Source of the DNA: Fimenecus sp045531435
GTDB taxonomy: Bacteria > Bacillota > Clostridia > Oscillospirales > Acutalibacteraceae
Direction: 5' to 3'
NCBI GenBank assembly: GCA_045531435.1
Contig: JAZSDZ010000076.1
Coordinates: forward strand, 1 to 16,558
DNA: 16,558 bases
The notes beneath the pieces are model-generated. The model saw only the letters and a program-made list of their open reading frames with translations, was not told the origin of the DNA and ran no database searches. Shown here in pieces: positions 6,634 to 12,291 of the stretch. Position numbers and translations under genes: made by a program. Position 1 is the first letter of the stretch, and each line of letters opens with the position of its first letter.

Positions 6634-7290
6634 ATGGAAATTACATTATATAACGATACTGGTGCAAAGGTGTTTGCAACGGTAAATGGTATAGAATATA
6701 TAATAAAGCCTCAAAGCTCATCAGTAGCAAGATGTGTTGCAGGTATGCCTGTAGAAATTACTTTGTCACGAAAATTGAAAAGTTTTGCAATTTTAAATCT
6801 TTTTGATTTTGACAATTTACTTGATTGGTGGGAAAGTGGAACCATATTGGCTTTAAATCCAACTTATATATTGAATATTAATGGTGAGAACAATCAATAT
6901 TTCAGAATTTGCAGCGAAAGTTTTAATTGCGATAAATACTATGAATATGACAGATTGTATCTTGATGACCCGATGATAAAAAATGACTGTACTTATGAAG
7001 TCACCAGACAGAAGAAAATTAAAAAAAGAGTAAAATTGTTTAATGTATATACAGCATTTATTGCGATTGCTCTTTTGTGTATTGCTTTTGCCTTGATTTT
7101 TGAATTTGAAAATGTAAAGGCAGGGACATTCTTATCAGAGTCAGAGTTTGTTGAAGAATTTATGATTGGTATGCTTTTAGGACTTGCAGGAGTTTTTGGA
7201 AAAATCAGAGTCTTAAGAAGATATAAAAAGGTAACGGATGAAGAATTTATTCAAGGATGTTTCCGTGGATATATTGAAGAATACAAATAA
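6634..7290 (+). CDS. Two-helix membrane protein with soluble N-terminal domain, unknown function
   Basis: This 218-aa protein is not recognised. Residues 1-130 look like a soluble, mainly beta domain (ITLYNDTGAKVFATVNG, PVEITLSR). They are followed by a basic patch (RQKKIKKRVK), TM1 (about 136-157), a short acidic loop and a second hydrophobic segment (about 176-192). The C-terminus is charged. Four Cys residues (34, 93, 99, 119) lie in the N-terminal domain. ATG 6634 is preferred because AAGGA (6624-6628) is 5 bases upstream; ATG 6628 is in frame but overlaps that site. It is in the PadR operon, so a membrane or envelope role is likely but unproven. Confidence 0.65.
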   Translation: MEITLYNDTGAKVFATVNGIEYIIKPQSSSVARCVAGMPVEITLSRKLKSFAILNLFDFDNLLDWWESGTILALNPTYILNINGENNQYFRICSESFNCDKYYEYDRLYLDDPMIKNDCTYEVTRQKKIKKRVKLFNVYTAFIAIALLCIAFALIFEFENVKAGTFLSESEFVEEFMIGMLLGLAGVFGKIRVLRRYKKVTDEEFIQGCFRGYIEEYK

Positions 7291-7302
7291 TAATGGTATA
7301 AT
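7274..7302 (+). promoter_or_regulatory. Internal promoter for the pspC-like gene
   Basis: TTGAAG (7274-7279) and TATAAT (7297-7302) are separated by exactly 17 bp, with a TGG extended -10 directly upstream of TATAAT. The -35 lies inside the end of the 218-aa gene. The downstream AUG is 28 bases after the -10, giving a short leader with GGAGG. This would let the PspC-domain and coiled-coil genes be expressed apart from the PadR transcript. Confidence 0.65.
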
Positions 7303-7329
7303 AATAAAAAATACTTGGAGGTAAAAGTT

Positions 7330-7581
7330 ATGTTTAAGGAAAAGAAATTATATAAGAGTAGTGACAAAAAAATCAGTGGTGTTTGTGCAGGCGTTGCGGA
7401 ATTTTTTGAAATTGACCCTACAATCGTGCGTGTCGCTTATGCTTTGATTGCAGTGTTTACAGCAGCAATTCCTTGCATTATCGTTTATGCGATTCTTGCA
7501 TTTGTAATCCCTGAAAGACCATTCCCTGACTATCAGTACAACGAATTCCAGCAGGACAGAAATGATTACAACAACGAATAA
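7330..7581 (+). CDS. PspC-domain membrane protein
   Basis: This 83-aa protein is almost wholly a PspC domain: KKLYKSSDKKISGVCAGVAE, then FEIDPTIVRVAYAL, then one long hydrophobic stretch (about 35-60) ending VIPERP. PspC proteins sit in the cytoplasmic membrane. In enterobacteria PspC senses envelope stress and controls PspA/PspF. In Bacillota, short PspC-domain proteins often lie with PadR/HAAS genes and have less defined roles. The ATG at 7330 follows GGAGG (7317-7321) by 8 bases; a TTG at 7315 in the same frame overlaps that site and is not used. It probably has both operon and private promoter expression. Confidence 0.9.
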   Translation: MFKEKKLYKSSDKKISGVCAGVAEFFEIDPTIVRVAYALIAVFTAAIPCIIVYAILAFVIPERPFPDYQYNEFQQDRNDYNNE

Positions 7582-7594
7582 ATGGTAGTAAGTT

Positions 7595-7837
7595 ATGGCA
7601 GAAATATTGGAGTTTAAAACAGACGATTTGTCGGCACTTAAAAAACTGAAAAATCAGCTCATCGAGGAATATGAAGAAATCGAGGACCAGCTTTTTGATT
7701 TGGAAGATTTTCAGCCTGATGAGAGTGATAAAAAGGAATTTGCACTCTGGGAAGAGGAGTATAAGTTTCTTGAAGGAAAGCTCGACGATCTTGAAGCAAG
7801 AATCGTTGAAATTGAAGAAAAAATCGAAATTTTATAG
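7595..7837 (+). CDS. Acidic coiled-coil small protein, unknown function
   Basis: This 80-aa protein is not recognised as a named family. It is strongly acidic and nearly all helix-forming, with two heptad-rich stretches (about 13-40 and 50-78) split by FQPDESDKKEFALW, which suggests an antiparallel helical hairpin or a coiled-coil dimer. No membrane segment is seen. It starts 13 bp after the pspC-like stop and is followed by a hairpin, so it is the last gene of the operon. The ribosome site is weak (GGTAG at 7584-7588), so it may be translated by coupling. PspA also acts through coiled coils, but this short protein shows no PspA signature. Confidence 0.65.
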   Translation: MAEILEFKTDDLSALKKLKNQLIEEYEEIEDQLFDLEDFQPDESDKKEFALWEEEYKFLEGKLDDLEARIVEIEEKIEIL

Positions 7838-7843
7838 AAACGG

Positions 7844-7869
7844 AACGGCAGGAGTAAAACCCTGCCGTT
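7844..7869 (+). terminator. Hairpin terminator of the PadR-PspC operon
   Basis: A perfect 9-bp stem, AACGGCAGG (7844-7852) with CCTGCCGTT (7861-7869), encloses an 8-nt loop and starts 6 bases past the last stop. The following ATTGGTTTATATG is only modestly T-rich, so efficiency may be partial. Confidence 0.7.
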
Positions 7870-7974
7870 ATTGGTTTATATGTTAATTGATTTCGGCGGG
7901 TCAAGATTTCGCCATACCGTGATACCCGTAAATTTCTCAATACCCTCCAATTTGTATAATTGGTTACATTTTTA

Positions 7975-8003
7975 TTGAATTATGTATTTCTTCTTGTTAT
8001 AAT
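7975..8003 (+). promoter_or_regulatory. Promoter of the DUF2804 gene
   Basis: TTGAAT (7975-7980), a 17-bp spacer and TATAAT (7998-8003) with an extended TGT just upstream form a good vegetative promoter. The start codon follows 21 bases later, after AAGGAG at 8011-8016. The rest of the 7870-8024 gap holds no gene I can support. Confidence 0.75.
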
Positions 8004-8024
8004 TTTTTAAAAGGAGTTGGGATT

Positions 8025-9119
8025 ATGTCAAACGAATTACCAAGAACATATAAAAGTTTTACCCAGTGGGGTGAAAAGTCAAAGCAGATTGAATACACAG
8101 AAGAAACACCTTTGCTTGATAAGGACGGAACACTTCTTGCGAAGGGTTGGGCAAGAAGAAATGTTTTCACTTATGACAGAAATCTGTCTTCACCAAAATA
8201 CAGAAAAAAAGAGTGGGATTTTTACATTATCCGTAACGACAATTACATTGTGGAGTTGAGTTTTGCCAATATTTCTATTGGCGGATATGTCTGCGCAAAG
8301 CTTGTTGACCTTATAAATCAAAAGGTTATTGCAGAGGCAAACTATATGTATGTTGGTGGCGAAAGCAAGTATATTCTGCCACCGAAAGGTGATGTGCCTA
8401 ACTATTTCAGAGCAAATGTAAGAGAGGCACAGGTGGAATTCGATACTCACGAAACATACAAAACTCTTTGGTTTAAAGCACCTTGTAACGGTAAAATGGT
8501 TGAGTGTAATTTTCATCTTGATATTTTGCCTAATCACGAAAATATCACAACGGTAATTCCTTTTAAGGACCATCCGACACGATATTTTATGACCACAAAA
8601 CAGAATTGTATGCCAACAAGCGGTACATATAAATACGGAAATGATGTTTATGAATTCTCAAAAGAGGACACTTTTTGCTATATGGACTGGGGACGAGTAA
8701 ATACTCCGTATAAACTTGTCTGGTATTGGGGTAATGGTTCACAGTATGTCTATGATGAAAATGGCGAAAAACACATTTTCGGTTTTGAGATTACATGGGC
8801 AATCGGTGACGAAAGCTATGCCACAGAAACCTGCCTTTTCTGGGACGGAAAAGCTCATAAAATCGGTGCAGTTGATGTTGAAACTTTTCCAAAAGACAGA
8901 TATATGGAAGAATGGAAAATTATTTCCGAGGACGGAAGATTCAATATGACAATGACACCTTATTTTGACTACGAGTCACAGTTTGATGTGGGTGTTGCAG
9001 GTACACATTGTCATCAGGTAAACGGCGTATGGAATGGCACAGTAATTCTTGATGACGGAAAAGAAATTGAAATAAAGGACCTTCACGCATTCTGTGAGTA
9101 TGTTGAAAACCGTTGGTAA
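8025..9119 (+). CDS. DUF2804 family protein
   Basis: This 364-aa protein is recognised as DUF2804 by its N-terminal pattern: TPLLDKDGTLLAKGWARRN (about 28-46), then YDRN, then KEWDFYIIRNDNY. The rest is rich in aromatic residues and predicted beta strands (MDWGRV, WYWGNG, ETCLFWDGKAH, FEITWAIGDESY), consistent with a soluble beta-barrel-like fold. It has no signal peptide or membrane segment and is therefore cytoplasmic. The family has no established function that I know of. It has its own promoter and a strong AAGGAG. A sugar-type transporter follows 152 bp downstream, so a link to the metabolism of an imported compound is plausible but unproven. Confidence 0.82.
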   Translation: MSNELPRTYKSFTQWGEKSKQIEYTEETPLLDKDGTLLAKGWARRNVFTYDRNLSSPKYRKKEWDFYIIRNDNYIVELSFANISIGGYVCAKLVDLINQKVIAEANYMYVGGESKYILPPKGDVPNYFRANVREAQVEFDTHETYKTLWFKAPCNGKMVECNFHLDILPNHENITTVIPFKDHPTRYFMTTKQNCMPTSGTYKYGNDVYEFSKEDTFCYMDWGRVNTPYKLVWYWGNGSQYVYDENGEKHIFGFEITWAIGDESYATETCLFWDGKAHKIGAVDVETFPKDRYMEEWKIISEDGRFNMTMTPYFDYESQFDVGVAGTHCHQVNGVWNGTVILDDGKEIEIKDLHAFCEYVENRW

Positions 9120-9162
9120 GTGGTAAATTATATTTATATATTAACTTGACCTTTTTGCACTC

Positions 9163-9192
9163 TGTACAAAAATTTTATTACTTTTTAGTACA
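9163..9192. promoter_or_regulatory. Dyad upstream of the transporter gene
   Basis: TGTACAAAAA (9163-9172) faces TTTTTAGTACA (9182-9192), an inverted repeat with one mismatch around a 9-nt AT-rich centre. It lies about 32 bp upstream of the transporter -10 and could be an operator, or a weak terminator of the upstream gene. Confidence 0.4.
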
Positions 9193-9223
9193 TTTTCACC
9201 TTTAATTTTATGAAAAATTATAG

Positions 9224-9242
9224 TATAATACATTCGTGTATT
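9224..9242 (+). promoter_or_regulatory. -10 box and start-site hairpin of the transporter gene
   Basis: TATAAT (9224-9229) is a consensus -10 without an obvious -35 (TTTAAT at 9201-9206 is weak), which suggests activator dependence. Overlapping it, AATACA-TTCG-TGTATT (9227-9242) forms a 6-bp stem with a TTCG loop around the expected start site. Confidence 0.5.
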
Positions 9243-9271
9243 TTTGGTTAAAAATATAGGAGGTAAACACA

Positions 9272-10747
9272 ATGAGTAAAGAACAACTTTTCTGTGAGAA
9301 AAACGGTAAGCTCCACACATGGCATACTATACTTACCGGTTTTGCTTTTCTCACATCATCAATCGCATGGGCTATCTATGACCCATACATCACAAAAATT
9401 CTTAACAGATTGCTTTCTGAATCTGCTTGGATTTCATCACTCAGCCAGAAGCTTAACGAAGCATTCCCTATTCTTGCAAAGTTTGCGGAAACACAGGGTC
9501 AGGATGTTAACGTAGCAGGTGGCGGAATTACACTTGTTCCGCTCTTTATCGGTGTTATTATGACATTCGATAACATTTTCGGTGTTATTTTCCAGCCGAC
9601 ATTCGGTAAGCTTTCAGACCGTTGCCGTTCAAAGCTCGGTAAGCGTCGTCCTTTCATTGTTTACGGTGCACCAGTTTCAGCAATTCTCTTTGCTATTATT
9701 CCTTGGGTTGCATTGAAGTCAACACTTCCTGTAACAATGTTATTCATTATCCTTTTCGTTTTCTCAATGTCACTCTGGCGTGCTCCTGCAGTTGCATTGA
9801 TGCCTGCTCTTACTCCTCCTGAACTCCGTTCAGAAGGTAACGCTATCATCAACCTTATGGGTGGTGTGGGTTCAGTTGTAGGTATGGTTGCAGGTGCTCT
9901 TGTAAGTGCTATTTACCTTGCAGTAACAGGTGTTAAGGTTACTGCTGAAAACGAACAGCAGACAAGCTTCCCTTATGTATTCTTGCTTGGTGCAATTGTT
10001 ATGATTATCGGTATGCTTGTTGTTCGTCTTTTCGTTAAAGAGCCTTCAAGTCTTCAGGATGTTGCAGCAAAGAATCAGTATGCAGACGAAAAAGCTGCAA
10101 AGAAAGCTGAAAAAGCTGCAAGAAAAGCTGACAAGCTTTCAAAGGGCGAAAGAAAGAGTCTTATCTTTATGCTCGGTGGTTTGTTCTTCCTTTTCTGCGG
10201 TACAAATGCTATTACAACATTCTTTGCTCTCTTTGCTGAAGAAGTTCTCGGTAAGAGCACAGGTGAAGCAACAATTATGACAACAATCTTTGCTGTTTGT
10301 TCAGCTATTGCTGCAATTCCTGCAGGTAAAATGGGCAAAAAGCTTGGCCGTAAAAAGACAATCCTTATCGGTCTTGTAGTATTTATGGCTGTATTCCTTC
10401 TCTATGTTCTTACAAGAAATATGGCTGTTATCTGGCTTGCACTTATCTTTGGTGGTTTCGCAAATATGCTTATCACAGTTAATACATTACCACTTGTTCT
10501 TGATATCGGTGGTATTGACAAGGTTGGTACATTCACAGGTTACTACTACACAGCAACATTCTCAGCACAAATTGCATCTCCAATTATCTACGGTATTGTT
10601 CGTATGCTTTCAGGCTCATACTTGTCACTCTTCGTTTATAGCCCGATTATGTTTATCTTGAGTATCTGTTGTATTCTCTTCGTTAAACACGGTGAAGCTG
10701 TTCCACAGGCTATTGTTGATAAAATTCAGGAAGAAAATAACGACTAA
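9272..10747 (+). CDS. Major facilitator superfamily transporter, sucrose/SLC45-like
   Basis: This 491-aa integral membrane protein has about 12 hydrophobic segments. The loop SDRCRSKLGKRRPFI (115-129) is the MFS motif A in the SDRxRSxxGxRRPF form of sucrose/SLC45 and related sugar:cation carriers. A second copy, GKKLGRKKTI, opens the C-terminal half. The central cytoplasmic loop (about 255-297) is unusually rich in Lys and Ala (EKAAKKAEKAARKADK) and may form a charged helix. The likely role is uptake of a sugar or glycoside with H+ or Na+; the substrate cannot be read. AGGAGGT (9258-9264) is 7 bases before the ATG. The adjacent DUF2804 gene may serve the same pathway. Confidence 0.88.
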   Translation: MSKEQLFCEKNGKLHTWHTILTGFAFLTSSIAWAIYDPYITKILNRLLSESAWISSLSQKLNEAFPILAKFAETQGQDVNVAGGGITLVPLFIGVIMTFDNIFGVIFQPTFGKLSDRCRSKLGKRRPFIVYGAPVSAILFAIIPWVALKSTLPVTMLFIILFVFSMSLWRAPAVALMPALTPPELRSEGNAIINLMGGVGSVVGMVAGALVSAIYLAVTGVKVTAENEQQTSFPYVFLLGAIVMIIGMLVVRLFVKEPSSLQDVAAKNQYADEKAAKKAEKAARKADKLSKGERKSLIFMLGGLFFLFCGTNAITTFFALFAEEVLGKSTGEATIMTTIFAVCSAIAAIPAGKMGKKLGRKKTILIGLVVFMAVFLLYVLTRNMAVIWLALIFGGFANMLITVNTLPLVLDIGGIDKVGTFTGYYYTATFSAQIASPIIYGIVRMLSGSYLSLFVYSPIMFILSICCILFVKHGEAVPQAIVDKIQEENND

Positions 10748-10749
10748 TT

Positions 10750-10778
10750 TTGCGTAGTGGCAGGCTTCCACGCCTGCA
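10750..10778. repeat. Short intergenic hairpin repeat, copy B
   Basis: This matches 171-199 on the same strand (25 of 29 bases). The hairpin is GCAGGC-TTCCAC-GCCTGC. Where copy A has wobble pairs, this copy has G-C and C-G, so the stem is kept. It lies between the transporter stop and its terminator. Confidence 0.6.
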
Positions 10779-10800
10779 AATATGCAACAATAAAAGTTTT

Positions 10801-10835
10801 CCCACCGAAGGAAATTTCTTCGGTGGGATTTTTTT
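10801..10835 (+). terminator. Rho-independent terminator of the transporter gene
   Basis: CCCACCGAAG (10801-10810) pairs perfectly with CTTCGGTGGG (10818-10827) around a 7-nt loop, followed by a run of seven T at 10829-10835. It lies between convergent genes. The reverse direction has only AAAACTTTT, so use by the minus-strand operon is less clear. Confidence 0.95.
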
Positions 10836-10846
10836 GTGGTTTGTTT

Positions 10847-11278
10847 TTATGAACCTACTACATTCTGAAAAACGAAATAGGATTTCAGGATAATCGCCTG
10901 ACAGGATTTGTCGTATTCTGTTTCATAACAGCCCGATTTTTTTATATCAAGCTTTTTCTGGAACAGTAAATATGTAACAAGTCTGTCGTAAATTTTATGG
11001 GCTGAATTTCCACCCATTGAATATGGAAGATAAATATCCATACTGATTGTGGTTTCAACTTGACGGTCAAGTGTTGTTTCGATTTTACCGTCTTCAAGTG
11101 TTGTGGTAAGCTGTGGACCTACCTGACAACTCTTTGTTGAAAAAGCCACAATAGGCTCGGTGAGAGGAATAGGCTTAATGTCGTTTTCGTATGCAACAAC
11201 GAATTTTATATCCTCAAACTGAATTTCGCTTTCAAGCTGAAAAAGGACTGTGTCCATCATTGAACCACTCTGATTCAT
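10847..11278 (-). CDS. Phage tail terminator-like protein (orphan connector gene)
   Basis: This 143-aa protein is the last gene of a three-gene minus-strand operon. The pattern IVAFSTKSCQVGPQ (43-56), then ETTISMDIYLPYSMGG, and YDKSCQAIILKSYFVF near the end resembles small proteins in Clostridia prophages at the tail-terminator/completion position, which cap the tail tube and join it to the head. The assignment rests on memory of family patterns and gene order. GGAGGG (11285-11290) precedes the ATG, which overlaps the upstream stop (ATGA). No tail tube, tape measure or baseplate gene follows; a terminator and a convergent transporter gene do. No frame damage is seen. Confidence 0.55.
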   Translation of the reverse strand: MNQSGSMMDTVLFQLESEIQFEDIKFVVAYENDIKPIPLTEPIVAFSTKSCQVGPQLTTTLEDGKIETTLDRQVETTISMDIYLPYSMGGNSAHKIYDRLVTYLLFQKKLDIKKSGCYETEYDKSCQAIILKSYFVFQNVVGS

Positions 11279-11613
11279 AAATCACCCTCCGTTACTTTTC
11301 TTATAATAGCCCACACATATACTGTTGTGTCGTTGACAATAATCCTTTCTGCACGGTCAATTAGATATTCATAATTTTTATCGTGAATTCTGTGTCTTTT
11401 ACTGAGTTTTTCAAGATTATGGTCACCGGGACCGATGTAGAGATAAACATCATTGTTATTTATACCGATAGGTGTGTGGTCGCCTTCCATATAAAGCTTT
11501 GTCTTGTATCTTATGGGCTGAATGAATGCCTTGAACGACGGACTTTTCCAACCATCAGCAGCAGTTATATAAACTGTGTTGCCGTATCGCTTGATTGTCC
11601 TTGAAATGTTCAT
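11275..11613 (-). CDS. Phage head-closure/stopper-like protein (orphan connector gene)
   Basis: This 112-aa cytoplasmic protein is the middle gene of the minus-strand trio. It has a beta-rich pattern with FKAFIQPIRYK (27-37), DVYLYIGPGDHNL (55-67) and AERIIVNDTTVYVWAIIRK (88-106). That resembles small head-closure or stopper-position proteins of Clostridia prophages, where the block YLYIGP and an R-AE...VYxWAI end are common. These proteins sit between the portal adaptor and the tail. Its start overlaps the upstream stop by 4 bp and its stop overlaps the next start by 4 bp, so the trio is translated together. The function is inferred from pattern and order only. Confidence 0.55.
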   Translation of the reverse strand: MNISRTIKRYGNTVYITAADGWKSPSFKAFIQPIRYKTKLYMEGDHTPIGINNNDVYLYIGPGDHNLEKLSKRHRIHDKNYEYLIDRAERIIVNDTTVYVWAIIRKVTEGDL

Positions 11614-11918
11614 ACATCCACCGCCTTGAATAAGAAATCTACATCGGTAAGGTATTCTGTTGCCTGAAGCAAGGCTTCATCTCTGAATTTTACTGCGTTT
11701 TCGTATGAGGATGACGCACTTCGACTTATTGTGACGTCACCTGCTTTAAAGGATGCGAAATCGTCGATGGAGCTGTTGTACAAAAGTGTGTAATCGTAAA
11801 GCGCCATTCCTGCACAAGCGTGGATTACGGCAGGTTCATCCTCAAATTTTACATCGCGAAGTCGTACATACCAACGGCAGAAGTCAATCTCCTTTTTTGT
11901 CAGTTTCTTTTCATTCAT
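11610..11918 (-). CDS. Phage head-tail connector (adaptor)-like protein
   Basis: This 102-aa, mostly helical protein is the first gene of the trio. After the helices EKKLTKKEIDFCRWYV and AVIHACAGMALYDYTLL comes FKAGDVTISRS (57-67), then AVKFRDEALLQATEYL and FLFKAV. The FKAGDV(S/T)(I/V) block after an alanine-rich helix is a pattern I associate with gp6-like adaptor proteins that bind the portal ring. ATG 11918 is chosen because AAGGAGG (11925-11931) is 6 bases upstream; an in-frame ATG at 11957 would lie upstream of that site and over the promoter. No portal, capsid or terminase gene lies upstream; the next gene is a divergent marR. Confidence 0.55.
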   Translation of the reverse strand: MNEKKLTKKEIDFCRWYVRLRDVKFEDEPAVIHACAGMALYDYTLLYNSSIDDFASFKAGDVTISRSASSSYENAVKFRDEALLQATEYLTDVDFLFKAVDV

Positions 11919-11955
11919 AAGTAACCTCCTTTGAGTGTGGTTTAAATGTCGTTGC

Positions 11956-11996
11956 ATAATAGTAATTCAATTATAATTTGTCATTGTAACGATGAC
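11956..11996 (-). promoter_or_regulatory. Promoter and palindromic operator of the connector-like operon
   Basis: On the minus strand ATGACA (11979-11984), a 17-bp spacer and TATTAT (11956-11961) form a promoter 37 bases upstream of the ATG at 11918. The -35 overlaps the imperfect palindrome GTCATTGTAACGATGAC (11980-11996, 14 of 16 arm positions symmetric). That is the expected place for a repressor site. The regulator is unknown. Confidence 0.6.
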
Positions 11997-12168
11997 CTCA
12001 ATTTTTCCTACAAAGCAAGACGATTTAAACCTGATTTTTCAGAGAATATTTTCACATCTCAAAAAAATACCCTCCATAAATAGGCGAAAAATCGCATTTC
12101 GTCCCGCAAATCGTGGGACGATTTTACTGAATTGGTAAATTGTTTACAAAAAGTTCACATTTGAGCGG
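11997..12168. other. Gene-free stretch with several hairpins
   Basis: No gene or known RNA is seen here. Visible structures are CTGA-TTTT-TCAG (12031-12042), GCGA-AAAA-TCGC (12084-12095) and the 8-bp stem 12100-12107/12113-12120 (CGTCCCGC with GTGGGACG). AAAATCG (12088-12094) could instead pair with CGATTTT (12119-12125), giving a larger alternative structure. None has a T tract typical of a terminator. Confidence 0.4.
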
Positions 12169-12217
12169 TTTTTTGGTGTTTTTTTGGTGTTGACATATAC
12201 AGAAAATGGTATATAAT
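12169..12217 (+). promoter_or_regulatory. Strong promoter of the marR-ABC operon with 11-bp tandem repeat
   Basis: Consensus TTGACA (12190-12195) and TATAAT (12212-12217) are 16 bp apart. Directly upstream, TTTTTTGGTGT occurs twice in tandem (12169-12179 and 12180-12190), the second copy running into the -35. The 11-bp period puts both copies on the same helix face. Confidence 0.85.
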
Positions 12218-12223
12218 TAAAAA

Positions 12224-12258
12224 ATAGTTAATCGGTTAATTATTAATCGACTAACTAT
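12224..12258. promoter_or_regulatory. 35-bp palindromic operator, probably for the MarR protein
   Basis: The arms ATAGTTAATCGGTTAAT and ATTAATCGACTAACTAT are near-perfect inverted copies centred at 12241, with two mismatched pairs. Each arm holds a TTAATCGrYTAA-like core that is itself nearly symmetric, so two dimers could bind. It starts 7 bp after the -10, covering the start site and early leader, a good place for autorepression. Confidence 0.8.
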
Positions 12259-12291
12259 TACATAAAATGATAAATTAAGGATATGTGAAAA

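Noticed and set aside
8190..8573. 127-codon minus-strand frame within the DUF2804 gene
   Set aside because: It is antisense to a well-supported coding region, and no family pattern or ribosome site was seen.
10801..10840. Bidirectional terminator for both convergent operons
   Set aside because: Only the plus direction has a T run right after the stem. The minus direction reads AAAACTTTT, so I list it for the plus strand only.
10847..11918. Complete prophage or mobile island
   Set aside because: No integrase, terminase, portal, capsid, lysis gene, att-like repeats or tRNA target is visible on either side.
11919..11957. Longer N-terminus for the adaptor-like gene
   Set aside because: It would begin upstream of the AAGGAGG site and within the promoter -10.
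12224..12258. Terminator or riboswitch reading of the palindrome
   Set aside because: The arms are AT-rich, have no T tract, and start right at the expected transcription start, which fits an operator better.
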